Assembly (NCBI RefSeq): GCF_030687295.1
Contig: NZ_CP117425.1
Coordinates: 6,142,001 to 6,206,000, forward strand
DNA from: Pseudomonas beijingensis
GTDB lineage: Bacteria; Pseudomonadota; Gammaproteobacteria; Pseudomonadales; Pseudomonadaceae
Direction of reading: 5' to 3'
DNA: 64,000 bases
Shown piece after piece: positions 1 to 8,523 of the stretch (positions are counted from its first letter, which is position 1; each line of letters opens with the position of its first letter). Under the pieces are notes generated by a model, which was given only the letters and a program-made list of their open reading frames with translations, was not told where the DNA came from and did not search any database. A program made the position numbers and the translations under genes.

Positions 1-122
1 GCTTGGAAGGCCGGCATTTTGCGGCAACCGGCCCCGACACGCAAACTCTGGCGTCAACCGACTGTCGGTTTGTCATAAAATCGCTGAACTATTTTTTTCA
101 ACACCGCCCAGGAGTAGCAATC

Positions 123-575
123 ATGGCCTATTGGCTGATGAAATCCGAGCCCGATGAATTGTCTATCCAAGGCTTGGAAAAGCTCGGCCAGGCCCGATGG
201 GACGGCGTTCGCAACTACCAGGCGCGCAATTTCCTGCGAGCCATGGTGGTGGGCGACACGTTCTTTTTCTACCACTCCAGTTGCCCCGAGCCGGGCATTG
301 CCGGGATCGGCAAAATCATCCAGGCGGCCTATCCCGACCCGACGGCCCTGGACCCGGACAGCCATTATTTCGACCCCAAGGCCAGCCCGGACAAAAACCC
401 CTGGACCGCGATCGACGTGGCCCACGTCGAGACGTTCCGTCACGTGCTGAAGCTCGACTACCTCAAGCAACAGACCGCCCTGGCGCAAATGCCGCTGGTA
501 CAGAAAGGCTCGCGGCTTTCGGTGATGCCAGTGACGGCTGAGCAGTGGGCGGCGGTGGTTGCGCTGAAACCTTGA
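123..575 (+). CDS. EVE domain-containing protein
   Basis: A 150-residue single-domain protein of the EVE family, a PUA-like fold thought to bind modified nucleobases in RNA or DNA; the cellular role is not established. The family signature is clear: it opens MAYWLMKSEPDE, followed by WDGVRNYQARNFLRAM near residues 27-40 and GIAGIGKI near 60. The ATG at 123 is chosen because GGAG lies at 111-114 and the family begins at exactly this MAYWLMKSEP. An in-frame extension upstream exists but is unlike the family. In other pseudomonads it follows the 5-formyltetrahydrofolate cyclo-ligase and 6S RNA genes, which would lie left of the window. It converges on the FliL-like gene across a palindromic repeat. 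Confidence 0.93.
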   Translation: MAYWLMKSEPDELSIQGLEKLGQARWDGVRNYQARNFLRAMVVGDTFFFYHSSCPEPGIAGIGKIIQAAYPDPTALDPDSHYFDPKASPDKNPWTAIDVAHVETFRHVLKLDYLKQQTALAQMPLVQKGSRLSVMPVTAEQWAAVVALKP

Positions 576-600
576 GCGATTCGCTGTCCGATAGGCCGCT

Positions 601-675
601 ATCGCGAGCAAGCTCGCTCCCACAGGGGTTTTGCGTCGATCACAAAACCCCTGTGGGAGCGAGCTTGCTCGCGAT
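601..675. repeat. Paired palindromic repeat between convergent genes
   Basis: Left arm 601-633 (starts ATCGCGAGCAAGCTCGC) and right arm 643-675 are perfect inverted copies around a short loop. This is the common Pseudomonas REP-type element with the TGTGGGAGCGAGCTTGCTCGCGAT core. It lies between two converging genes and could act as a bidirectional transcript end. Confidence 0.85.
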
Positions 676-700
676 AGGGCCGTCCCAGACGACGTTAGAT

Positions 701-1108
701 TTACTGAATGATCAGGTTGTTGAACAACAGATCATCCACCATCGGCTTGCCGGTCTCGTCGTTCATCACCTGCTGGGTCTGCTTCAACGCTTCCTGACGT
801 AGTTTTTCCTTGGCTTCGAGGTTGTTCATCGCCTCGGTGGTCTGCTGGGCGAACAACGCCACCAATTGGTTGCGAATCAGCGGCTCGTTGGCCTTGACCG
901 CCGCAGCGGCGGCGTCACCGGTCACACGCAGGGCCACATCAGCCTTGTAGACCTTCAGCTTCGCCGTGCCGTCCAAGCCATAATTGCCCACGAAGGGCGG
1001 GCTGAGGGTGATGTAACTGACCTTCGGCGCCTCGCCTTCTTTGGCCTCTTCGGCCATCGCCGCCACAGGCAGCGACAGGGCCAGCATCAACATGATCCAC
1101 GCTTTCAC
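701..1108 (-). CDS. FliL-like flagellar basal body-associated family protein
   Basis: A 135-residue secreted or membrane-anchored protein of the FliL family. Residues 1-18 form a cleavable-looking signal (MKAWIMLMLALSLPVAAMA) rather than FliL's usual uncleaved anchor. The rest matches the FliL core: YITLSPPFVGNY followed by a helix ending NNLIIQ. The start is a GTG at 1108, with GAGGAA upstream (1115-1120); translation further upstream gives a charged leader before the signal peptide. Stand-alone FliL paralogues away from flagellar clusters are widespread in Pseudomonas, and their role is unclear. FliL proper binds the stator units MotA/B. No flagellar gene lies nearby, so a flagellar function is only inferred from the family. 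Confidence 0.85.
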   Translation of the reverse strand: MKAWIMLMLALSLPVAAMAEEAKEGEAPKVSYITLSPPFVGNYGLDGTAKLKVYKADVALRVTGDAAAAAVKANEPLIRNQLVALFAQQTTEAMNNLEAKEKLRQEALKQTQQVMNDETGKPMVDDLLFNNLIIQ

Positions 1109-1258
1109 AATTGATTCCTCATCCAGTTTGCGGCCCAGCATACCGACCCGCCGTTCAAGCACAAGCTTATGGCCGGCTATCAGGGCGGGGCATGCTCGTT
1201 GACCCGTTGTCTCTCACACCTACACTTATCGGCCATCACTCCCAAAGGAATAGCCCTG

Positions 1259-2236
1259 ATGAAAGCCGTGCTGTGCAAAGAATTCGGCCCCGCCGAATCG
1301 CTGGTGCTGGAAGACGTCGCCAGCCCCGTCGCCAAGAAGAACGAAGTGCTGCTGGACGTGCACGCCGCCGGGGTGAATTTCCCGGACACGCTGATCATTG
1401 AGGGCAAATATCAATTCAAGCCACCCTTCCCGTTCTCTCCTGGCGGCGAAGCGGCGGGCGTGGTCAGCGAGGTGGGTGAGAAAGTCAGCCACTTGAAGGT
1501 CGGCGACCGGGTGATGGCGCTGACAGGTTGGGGCAGCTTTGCCGAACAAGTGGCGGTGCCAGACTATAACGTGCTGCCGATCCCGGCATCGATGGACTTC
1601 AACACCGCTGCCGCCTTCAGCATGACCTACGGCACTTCGATGCACGCCCTCAAGCAACGGGCCAACCTGCAACCCGGCGAAACCCTGCTGGTGCTCGGCG
1701 CCTCCGGCGGCGTTGGCCTGGCCGCCGTGGAAATCGGCAAGGCCATGGGTGCTCGGGTGATCGCCGCCGCCAGCAGCGCGGAGAAACTTGCCGTGACCAA
1801 GGCCGCTGGCGCCGACGAGTTGATCAACTACAACGAAACCAGCCTCAAGGATGAAATCAAACGCCTTACCGACGGCCAGGGCGCCGATGTGATCTACGAC
1901 CCGGTGGGCGGCGACCTGTTCGACCAGGCCATCCGCGCCATCGCCTGGAACGGCCGGCTGCTGGTGGTCGGCTTTGCCAGCGGGCGCATCCCCGAACTGC
2001 CGGTGAACCTGGCCCTGCTCAAGGGCGCCGCGGTGGTGGGTGTGTTCTGGGGTTCCTTCGCCCAACGCCAGCCCCAGGACAACGCCGCCAACTTCCAACA
2101 ATTGTTCGGCTGGTTCGCCGAGGGCAAGCTCAAGCCGCTGGTGTCGCAGGTGTATCCGCTGAGTAATGCCGCTCAGGCGATCAATGACTTGGGGCAGCGC
2201 AAAGCGGTGGGGAAGGTGGTTGTTCAGGTGCGTTGA
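1259..2236 (+). CDS. NADPH:quinone oxidoreductase family protein (MDR superfamily)
   Basis: A 325-residue zinc-free medium-chain dehydrogenase/reductase of the quinone oxidoreductase group, expected to reduce quinones or enones with NADPH in the cytosol. The N-terminal GroES-like domain carries GVNFPDTLIIEGKY and GGEAAGVVSEVG. The Rossmann nucleotide-binding loop GASGGVG is at residues 147-153, and AAGADELINY follows. The zinc-ligand cysteines of alcohol dehydrogenases are absent. The ATG at 1259 has AAAGGAA just upstream. An intrinsic terminator follows directly, so it is probably monocistronic. The physiological substrate cannot be told from sequence. Confidence 0.93.
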   Translation: MKAVLCKEFGPAESLVLEDVASPVAKKNEVLLDVHAAGVNFPDTLIIEGKYQFKPPFPFSPGGEAAGVVSEVGEKVSHLKVGDRVMALTGWGSFAEQVAVPDYNVLPIPASMDFNTAAAFSMTYGTSMHALKQRANLQPGETLLVLGASGGVGLAAVEIGKAMGARVIAAASSAEKLAVTKAAGADELINYNETSLKDEIKRLTDGQGADVIYDPVGGDLFDQAIRAIAWNGRLLVVGFASGRIPELPVNLALLKGAAVVGVFWGSFAQRQPQDNAANFQQLFGWFAEGKLKPLVSQVYPLSNAAQAINDLGQRKAVGKVVVQVR

Positions 2237-2250
2237 AACCCGTCGGACAA

Positions 2251-2292
2251 AAAGGCCAGAACCACTGATGAGGTGGTTCTGGCCTTTTTTTT
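2251..2292 (+). terminator. Intrinsic terminator after quinone oxidoreductase
   Basis: A perfect 12-bp stem, GGCCAGAACCAC (2254-2265) with GTGGTTCTGGCC (2273-2284), a 7-nt loop and a run of eight T. It also has an A-run on the left arm. It separates the core gene from the bacteriocin island. Confidence 0.93.
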
Positions 2293-2323
2293 ATCTCAGC
2301 TGCCATAAATAAAAGCTGATTTG

Positions 2324-2341
2324 GCGGTAGATATATACCGC
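2324..2341. promoter_or_regulatory. Palindrome upstream of bacteriocin, candidate operator
   Basis: GCGGTA-GATATA-TACCGC is a perfect dyad about 100 bp before the bacteriocin start. It has no T-run, so an operator is more likely than a terminator. I do not recognise it as a LexA box (CTG-N10-CAG) and cannot assign it to PrtN or another activator. Confidence 0.35.
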
Positions 2342-2439
2342 ACCCTCACCGAAAAAAAACGTAAACCTTCTTCGCACACAACAGCAACTCGCAGCAGCGG
2401 GGAGCCATTCAGTACGGAAAACCGACATGGATAAGTCAT

Positions 2440-4983
2440 ATGTGCGATGCGAATACATATTTAGGGCCTCATAAGCAGTTAGGCCCCGGCTCATACGAAA
2501 TAGGTCCTTTATCGATCAAAGGTAATAATTTCACTGAGGGATATTTCCAAGGGGCTTGGGGTCCGTACGAGGGGCCTCCCAGAGGGGTCACTAGAAGTTC
2601 AAAAAGACACAACGCGTCTATCCCCTACGCATGGGATGACATGATGAGAGAGCGAATCGAAAACAGCAAAGTCATCGATTCCGAGTATCGTAATATATTT
2701 ATAAAACTTACCGAAACGACCATAAAAGAACTCGAGCAAGCGAAAAAATCAGCAATAGGTGCTCGTCCGCTTTCGCCTTTGGAAAAAGCGAAGACAGAGC
2801 ATGAAGTAACGCTAAAATCTATTCACTCCAAAGAAACCGAGTATCAAGCACGCACCAAAAATGCTTACTCGCTGTATGGTCACAATCCATTCTTCCTAAT
2901 GAAGGAATTGTCTTTCAAAAGAGTAATGGAAAGCCTGCAGACCTCCCCACCCAATATCGCCGTCGCTTACTCAGCGATCGATAACGCGTACCGATCAGCG
3001 TTGGAGCTGAAACGGCTTTCATTGCAAAATGACATCCTTGCTGGACAACTGGAACACGCATCAAAAAAAGTCGAGCAGGCTGCTGTCAAATCTGGGCAAA
3101 GTGATTCCGCATCAGCAGCAAATGAAAAACTTAGGATTATCAATCAGGAAAAAAATACTCACCTCCAGCTTCTTCCAGGCTTTTTGCTAAGAAAAGTTTC
3201 ATCGACGCTAGGCGCAACAGGCGGGCTAACCTCCTCCCAGTCGCTTAGGAACTACAAAGCAGCCTTAGCCAAGATTATTGCAACTGAGCGTGCAGCTATC
3301 GCTGCTTTTGCGAAAGCCAATCCGAACATCAAGCCTCCCTTGAGTAAACCTGAGCTCGATGCCCTCAACAATCTTGTGGCGCTACAGGCAAAAACAAACC
3401 TAGGAAAGCGATGGCAGGACTACCATGTATCCCTTCTTCACTCAGAATCCGTTCGACATTTAATAAAAACAACTAACGCCTTTACCGGACTCATCGACAG
3501 GGCTTTAGCAGCCGAACGCTTACAAGAACAGCTACGTGTTGCAGCCGAAAAAAAAGCACAAGCACTAAAGCAAGCGCAAGCCCGAGCTGCGGCGCAACGA
3601 GCCGAACAAGAACGAAAACAGAAAATCGCGGCGGCATTGGCAGACCGTTTCAACGCGCTGCTCCATCAGTTCAACCAAGCCCAGCCTGAAGACATCAATC
3701 AAAAACTGCCTTGGATGCAGCAAAAGCACCGGGAACTGTCTATCGCGCACCGGGACGCAACCAAAGCAGAGCACGCAGTAGGCAATCTTTTCAATGTATT
3801 GACGAGTGATTCACGGAAGACTTCGCTGCGTAAAGCACAAGCCGATATCGATGCGACTTTTCGGTTGAAACATCACATCGAAAATATACAGCTATCCACC
3901 GCCAGCGGCACGCTGGCATCAGCACGGCCACTCATGACGACTCCCGACGGCCTGATCGCTGGGTATGAGGGTTCGCCCGTTTCGTTGCAAGGCGCCATAG
4001 ATCTACTGAAGAAGGCGAGTGCCACCCTGGCGGGTGGTCCATTGACGGTATTTGGCGTGGCGGTGTCTTACTCTCCGACAATCGGCAATAGCGAGCTTCA
4101 GCGTAATCCAGTGGTGATCAGTATTCCGCTGTCCCAACTGGATGAGAATTTCAAACTAACTCCAAATACTGAAACAGGTCATTTACCGCTTCGCGTCGTG
4201 TCATCGGTTCGCGGGGAGCATACTCAGTTTTATCTTTCACCGACCGGTGGAAGTTTATCCAACGAGGTTCGGATCAGATACATAACACTTGATCCACACA
4301 CCAATCTCTACACTTTCACGACAGAGGGGATTCTTCCAAGGACACTGACTTGGACGCCGAACAGCCCTCCAGGGGATAGTCTCCTTGGATCGACTGAGTT
4401 GCCTGTGACGCAGCCGGAAATCAGGATCCTTCCAGGGGCCAGGATTACCCAGATAGAGGGGAGAATAGACGAGCATCCAACCTGCGATGACGCTGACATT
4501 GACGATTATGTGCTGGTATTCCCAATGGAATCGGGAATTCAGCCAGTCTATGTCATGGCGAGTCGTACCGGGCCGCGTTATGAGCCAGGGACAGTGACCG
4601 GTGCCGGACAAACAGTCGGCCCAGATTGGATGAGCGCCGCTAGGGAATCAAGCGGCGTTCCGATTCCCAGCCAGATAGCGGATAGCTTGCGTGGTCAAGA
4701 AATGAAAGATTTTGATAGCTTTAGAGAAAAATTATGGAGCGCTGTTGCAAACGAACCAGAGTTAATCAAACAATTCAGCTCTCGAAATCAGGCGATAATG
4801 AAAGACGGCTACTCTCCATATGCGCCGCGTAACGAACAGGTAGGGGGACGAGAAAAGTTTGAGATACATCATGTGCACCCAATTGGCGAGGGCGGTGATG
4901 TATACAATATCGACAATATGGCTATCACGACGCCTAAGAGCCATATTACTATTCACTCAAAAAGCAATGGTGAGCGAAAATGA
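2440..4983 (+). CDS. S-type pyocin/colicin-like DNase bacteriocin (HNH nuclease)
   Basis: An 847-residue secreted toxin. A long helical, Ala/Lys/Gln-rich middle (about residues 80-480, with a coiled-coil-like stretch around 365-395) is followed by an S-type pyocin translocation-like domain (about 490-690, containing PLRVVSSVRGEHTQFYL). The C-terminal part is a nuclease of the colicin E2/E9 DNase type, about residues 715-847. The H-N-H metal motif is intact: EIHH at 808-811, then DNM, TTPKSH ending at His835, and His839 in ITIH. It should kill related strains by cutting chromosomal DNA after uptake. The stop overlaps the immunity gene by ATGA. The start at 2440 has only a weak GGA upstream. 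Base composition is visibly AT-richer than the flanks, suggesting acquisition. No TonB box or lysis gene was recognised. Confidence 0.9.
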   Translation: MCDANTYLGPHKQLGPGSYEIGPLSIKGNNFTEGYFQGAWGPYEGPPRGVTRSSKRHNASIPYAWDDMMRERIENSKVIDSEYRNIFIKLTETTIKELEQAKKSAIGARPLSPLEKAKTEHEVTLKSIHSKETEYQARTKNAYSLYGHNPFFLMKELSFKRVMESLQTSPPNIAVAYSAIDNAYRSALELKRLSLQNDILAGQLEHASKKVEQAAVKSGQSDSASAANEKLRIINQEKNTHLQLLPGFLLRKVSSTLGATGGLTSSQSLRNYKAALAKIIATERAAIAAFAKANPNIKPPLSKPELDALNNLVALQAKTNLGKRWQDYHVSLLHSESVRHLIKTTNAFTGLIDRALAAERLQEQLRVAAEKKAQALKQAQARAAAQRAEQERKQKIAAALADRFNALLHQFNQAQPEDINQKLPWMQQKHRELSIAHRDATKAEHAVGNLFNVLTSDSRKTSLRKAQADIDATFRLKHHIENIQLSTASGTLASARPLMTTPDGLIAGYEGSPVSLQGAIDLLKKASATLAGGPLTVFGVAVSYSPTIGNSELQRNPVVISIPLSQLDENFKLTPNTETGHLPLRVVSSVRGEHTQFYLSPTGGSLSNEVRIRYITLDPHTNLYTFTTEGILPRTLTWTPNSPPGDSLLGSTELPVTQPEIRILPGARITQIEGRIDEHPTCDDADIDDYVLVFPMESGIQPVYVMASRTGPRYEPGTVTGAGQTVGPDWMSAARESSGVPIPSQIADSLRGQEMKDFDSFREKLWSAVANEPELIKQFSSRNQAIMKDGYSPYAPRNEQVGGREKFEIHHVHPIGEGGDVYNIDNMAITTPKSHITIHSKSNGERK

Positions 4984-5237
4984 TTAAAAAACCGTACGAA
5001 CAATATACTCGCAAAGAGTTCCTACACCTTATCGAGCGCTTATTTAATAAAGAATACTCATCCGAGACCGAACTCGATGCGCTAGTACATCAGATTGTCG
5101 ACACTTCAGAGCATCCAGATGGAACCGATATTATTTTTTACCCTAGCAAGGGAGTTGAAGATACGCCCCTGGGAATACTTAACAGCATTGAGTTCTGGCG
5201 AGAACAAAACGGAAAACCCGGTTTCAAGCCAGAATGA
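4980..5237 (+). CDS. Colicin/pyocin DNase immunity protein (Im2/Im9 family)
   Basis: An 85-residue cytosolic inhibitor of the preceding DNase. It matches the four-helix Im family: the helix III signature SEHPDGTDIIFYPSKGVEDT at about residues 42-61 includes the Tyr-Pro pair that packs on colicin DNase domains. The C-terminal NSIEFWREQNGKPGFKPE is also typical. It starts at the ATGA overlap with the toxin stop, so translation is coupled, as is usual for toxin-immunity pairs. The variable helix II (SSETELDALVHQIV) would set its specificity. Family assignment is very firm; which exact bacteriocins it protects against cannot be told. Confidence 0.95.
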   Translation: MIKKPYEQYTRKEFLHLIERLFNKEYSSETELDALVHQIVDTSEHPDGTDIIFYPSKGVEDTPLGILNSIEFWREQNGKPGFKPE

Positions 5238-5241
5238 ACAA

Positions 5242-5274
5242 GTAGGGGGCATCGTCAACGGCGATGCCTCCTAC
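5242..5274. terminator. Hairpin at the end of the bacteriocin operon
   Basis: GTAGG-G-GGCATCG pairs with CGATGCC-T-CCTAC around a short loop directly after the immunity stop, just before the converging TonB-C gene. There is no T-run on the plus side, so it may be a 3'-end stabiliser or a weak or Rho-assisted terminator. Confidence 0.5.
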
Positions 5275-5279
5275 AGCAG

Positions 5280-5885
5280 CTAAAGCAACTCGCGAATCTC
5301 CTTCGGCAGCATCCGCACATACCGTGTCGCAGGAAAACGCCCACAACGCTGCACGATCGAGGGCAGGAGCCTGTTGAACCGGGCGATCAAGGCCAGGCGC
5401 TCGTTTTCCGGTAGCTGTTTGACGAGAAACGCATTGGACAAATAAAGGCGTGTGTAGTGGAACGGGAGCAAGTCCTGTTCCCATCGCTGGCCCTTGGCGT
5501 GTGCGTTGATGTCCGAGCATTTCCAGGTCTTGATCCATTTATTCGTATCCAGCGGCAAGCCATCCAGACGGAACTCGAAGGGCGCTACCACGTGCGTCTG
5601 CGCCGGGTGTTCGTGGTCCACTGTCCAGGGCTTGAAGCGCCATTGGCTCACGGCCTCCCGTGCGGCTTCGGCAAAGTCCGGATGATCGCTGTGCAGGATC
5701 GCGATCTCATCGACATGACCATCGGCATGCACCATGAAGCCGACCCGGGCCACACCCGTGATGCCCTGCCGGACCAGAGTCGTCGGGTAATCCGGCTTGG
5801 GATTGTGTTCGGGCACCAACAACACATCCGCTGCCCCGCTCATGCCGGACAAGCACAGCAACAGCATCACCACACACCACCTCAT
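5280..5885 (-). CDS. Periplasmic TonB C-terminal domain protein (energy transducer family)
   Basis: A 201-residue exported protein. The signal peptide is MRWCVVMLLLCLSGMSGA. Residues about 30-110 resemble the TonB C-terminal fold (PKPDYPTTLVRQGITGVARVG, then HVDEIAIL and AVSQWRFKP). The roughly 95-residue C-terminal extension has no domain I recognise and contains two cysteines. It lacks the Pro-rich spacer and uncleaved N-terminal anchor of a working TonB, so it is probably a periplasmic binding module rather than an energy transducer. The ATG at 5885 begins a good signal peptide; a GTG at 5900 is the alternative. It converges on the bacteriocin operon, but linkage to it is only positional. 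Confidence 0.75.
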   Translation of the reverse strand: MRWCVVMLLLCLSGMSGAADVLLVPEHNPKPDYPTTLVRQGITGVARVGFMVHADGHVDEIAILHSDHPDFAEAAREAVSQWRFKPWTVDHEHPAQTHVVAPFEFRLDGLPLDTNKWIKTWKCSDINAHAKGQRWEQDLLPFHYTRLYLSNAFLVKQLPENERLALIARFNRLLPSIVQRCGRFPATRYVRMLPKEIRELL

Positions 5886-6197
5886 ACCCCTACCCCTCAC
5901 CTGAATTCAGAGACGTAAAGGGTAAAGGCCATGACTCATGGGCCCTATAGCGAGACTTCCCATTTGGGTGAAGGATGTTTCCCACCGATTTGCCCCGTTT
6001 TCACCGATACGGGGCATGAAAGGGCTTTGCGAAGACATTTCCTACGGCGCCCTTCGCTTATGCCTGAGCGACATGTTCACTTAAGAACATGACTAATCGA
6101 AATTTCCGCTGTTTATGCGACAACGAGCAATGCTATTTTCGGTAACGAAACTGTAACATTCGCATCCGCCGCCATAACAAGAACCTGGAGCACTTGA
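5886..6197. promoter_or_regulatory. glpT upstream region with two dyads
   Basis: About 310 bp without a gene. Two inverted repeats are visible: GCCCCGT (5992-5998) with ACGGGGC (6009-6015), and CATGTTC-ACTTAA-GAACATG at 6072-6091. The second is a compact symmetrical dyad about 106 bp before glpT and is a fair candidate for a repressor site. GlpR is the obvious known regulator of glpT, but I cannot match this sequence to a GlpR consensus with confidence. Confidence 0.4.
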
Positions 6198-7547
6198 ATG
6201 TTTGCTTTCTTTCGACCTGCCGCACACCAGGCAGTCCTGCCTGAAGAAAAAATAGACAGCACCTACCGACGCCTTCGCTGGCAGATCTTCGCCGGGATCT
6301 TCATTGGCTACGCCGGGTATTACCTGCTGCGCAAGAACTTCTCCCTGGCCATGCCCTATCTGATCGACGAGGGTTACACCCGTGGCCAGCTGGGCCTGGC
6401 CATGTCGGCCATCGCCATTGCCTACGGGCTGTCGAAGTTCCTCATGGGCCTGGTGTCCGACCGTTCCAATCCGCGTTACTTCCTGCCCTTCGGCTTGCTG
6501 GTCTCGGCGGGGGTGATGTTCGTGTTCGGTTTCGCGCCCTGGGCAACGTCCAGCGTCACCATCATGTTCATCCTGCTATTCATCAACGGCTGGGCCCAAG
6601 GCATGGGCTGGCCGCCAAGCGGACGGACCATGGTGCACTGGTGGTCGCAGAAGGAACGTGGCGGCGTGGTGTCGGTGTGGAACGTGGCGCACAACGTCGG
6701 CGGCGGCCTGATCGGTCCGCTGTTCCTGCTGGGGATGGCCTGGTTCAATGATTGGCACGCGGCATTCTATGTGCCTGCTACCGTAGCGCTCGTCGTTGCG
6801 GTGTTTGCCTTCGCGACCATGCGCGACACCCCGCAATCGGTGGGCTTGCCGCCGATCGAGAAATACAAGAACGACTACCCGGAAGGCTACGACGCCAGCC
6901 ACGAGAACGAATTCAGCGCCAAGGAAATCTTCGTCAAGTACGTGCTGCGCAACAAAATGCTCTGGTACATCGCCATGGCCAACGTCTTCGTCTACCTGCT
7001 GCGCTACGGCGTGCTGGACTGGGCGCCGACCTACCTCAAGGAAGCCAAGGGCTTCACGGTGGACAAGAGCTCCTGGGCCTATTTCTTCTACGAGTGGGCG
7101 GGCATTCCTGGCACGCTGCTGTGTGGCTGGATGTCGGACAAGATCTTCCGTGGCAATCGTGGCCTGACCGGCATGGTGTTCATGGCCTTGGTGACCGTGG
7201 CAACCCTGGTGTACTGGCTGAATCCGGCCGGCAACCCGACCGTCGACATGATCGCCCTGGTTTCCATCGGTTTCCTGATCTACGGCCCGGTGATGCTGAT
7301 CGGTTTGCAGGCATTGGAACTGGCGCCGAAGAAAGCCGCCGGTACCGCTGCGGGTTTCACTGGCCTGTTTGGTTATCTGGGTGGTTCGGTCGCGGCCAGC
7401 GCCGCCATGGGCTACACCGTGGACCATTTTGGCTGGGACGGTGGGTTTGTGCTGTTGATCGGTGCGTGCCTGCTGGCGATGGCATTCCTCGCGCCAACCC
7501 TGTGGCACAAACAAATCGCCAGTCAGAGCCGCGAAGCGGTCGCCTGA
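6198..7547 (+). CDS. glpT: Glycerol-3-phosphate transporter (MFS antiporter)
   Basis: A 449-residue inner-membrane antiporter exchanging sn-glycerol-3-phosphate for phosphate; it is also a fosfomycin entry route in Pseudomonas. There are twelve predicted membrane segments. Arg45 in [15 protein letters not shown] matches the substrate-binding Arg45 of E. coli GlpT, and the second arginine lies in [16 protein letters not shown]. The organophosphate:phosphate antiporter signature [20 protein letters not shown] is present, and length equals that of the family. GGAG lies 9 nt before the ATG. The other glp genes are not here. Its 3' end overlaps the converging chaC by 25 bp. Confidence 0.96.
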   Translation: MFAFFRPAAHQAVLPEEKIDSTYRRLRWQIFAGIFIGYAGYYLLRKNFSLAMPYLIDEGYTRGQLGLAMSAIAIAYGLSKFLMGLVSDRSNPRYFLPFGLLVSAGVMFVFGFAPWATSSVTIMFILLFINGWAQGMGWPPSGRTMVHWWSQKERGGVVSVWNVAHNVGGGLIGPLFLLGMAWFNDWHAAFYVPATVALVVAVFAFATMRDTPQSVGLPPIEKYKNDYPEGYDASHENEFSAKEIFVKYVLRNKMLWYIAMANVFVYLLRYGVLDWAPTYLKEAKGFTVDKSSWAYFFYEWAGIPGTLLCGWMSDKIFRGNRGLTGMVFMALVTVATLVYWLNPAGNPTVDMIALVSIGFLIYGPVMLIGLQALELAPKKAAGTAAGFTGLFGYLGGSVAASAAMGYTVDHFGWDGGFVLLIGACLLAMAFLAPTLWHKQIASQSREAVA

Positions 7548-8191
7548 TCCAGCGCTGATTGGCAGCGCTTGAGCCGCGCCTCCAGACTTCGGTCTGGCAT
7601 GGCGTGGCTACGCAGGGCGTGGACGGTCTGCTCGACGTAATCGCGAGTGGTGCCGTAACGCCCGCAGGCACTTTCGAACACCTGGCTCAGCACATGGTCC
7701 GGCAAGTTGCCGGCATAGCTGGGCAGGTGCCGCTCCAGCACAAATCCCAAGGCTTGCACCCGGCTGCCATCCTCGAGACGGCAACTGAGCCAGTGCGGGC
7801 GATAGGACGGCACCGGCATCTCGCGCTGCCAGAGGGCAAACAGCGAGTCTTCGAGATTCTCCTCCGGCAATCGGTAGGCGAACCCGCTGCACGAGCCGCC
7901 GCGATCCAATCCGAACACCAGCCCCGGCAACTCCGGGGTGCCACGGTGTTCGTGGGACCACAGGTACAAACCGCGATGATAACCATGGACCCGACCGCGC
8001 ATGCGCTCCACTGCCGTGCATTCCGGCCGCCAGATCAGTGAACCGTAAGCGAACAACCAGACAGGGCCGCCCTGGTGAAGACTCATGGTCAATTGCATCG
8101 AGGCGAGCAATTGCTCACGGGTCAACTGCGGCCCCAGCTCGAGTCGTGGCGGGTACAAGGCACAGGTGATGGCGGATTCGATAGCACTCAT
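7523..8191 (-). CDS. chaC: Glutathione-specific gamma-glutamylcyclotransferase (ChaC family)
   Basis: A 222-residue cytosolic enzyme expected to convert glutathione to 5-oxoproline and Cys-Gly. The family P-loop-like motif YGSLIWRP is at residues 49-56. [21 protein letters not shown] and the probable catalytic glutamate in LWQREM follow, so the active-site elements look complete. The start at 8191 has no well-placed Shine-Dalgarno (GAGGAG is about 15 nt away); the later Met at residue 32 or 36 would still keep the catalytic domain. It converges on and overlaps glpT. A pair of palindromic repeats lies in the upstream gap. Confidence 0.9.
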   Translation of the reverse strand: MSAIESAITCALYPPRLELGPQLTREQLLASMQLTMSLHQGGPVWLFAYGSLIWRPECTAVERMRGRVHGYHRGLYLWSHEHRGTPELPGLVFGLDRGGSCSGFAYRLPEENLEDSLFALWQREMPVPSYRPHWLSCRLEDGSRVQALGFVLERHLPSYAGNLPDHVLSQVFESACGRYGTTRDYVEQTVHALRSHAMPDRSLEARLKRCQSALDQATASRL

Positions 8192-8359
8192 GGCCGGTAG
8201 CGGTTGGCTCCTCGCGGGTCGGAAAGTGAATGGGGGTCGTCATGAGGTTGACGTTCACGGGGATCAAGGCAAGTTAAATGCCATCCACGCGCTATATACG
8301 TTATCGGTATCTAGCCCTGAGACTAAATATCGAATAGAAATATCGTTGGGTATATAACT

Positions 8360-8491
8360 TGTGGCGAGGGGATTTATCCCCGCTGGGCTGCGAAGCAACC
8401 CCAAAACATGATTGCTCGGTGTGTCAGTCAATTGCGTTATGGTTTCAGGGGCTGCGTCGCAGCCCAACGGGGATAAATCCCCTCGCCACAA
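8360..8491. repeat. Inverted pair of the TGTGGCGAGGGGATTTATCC repeat
   Basis: Left copy 8360-8405 and inverted right copy about 8447-8491, separated by about 40 bp of unrelated sequence. Each copy also has an internal GGGCTGCG-AAGCA/TCGCAGCCC hairpin. It accounts for most of the 331-bp gap between chaC and the reductase gene; the remainder (8192-8359) shows nothing I can name. Confidence 0.85.
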
Positions 8492-8523
8492 AGCAGACCT
8501 GAGCCTGTGCTAATGAATGCGGC

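Noticed and set aside
1..122. Possible tail of 5-formyltetrahydrofolate cyclo-ligase
   Set aside because: Translation of the first 75 bases shows no residue pattern of that enzyme, so I cannot support a call.
2440..5237. Part of a prophage or tailocin cluster
   Set aside because: No phage structural, lysis or regulatory gene flanks the toxin and immunity genes; core genes begin on both sides.
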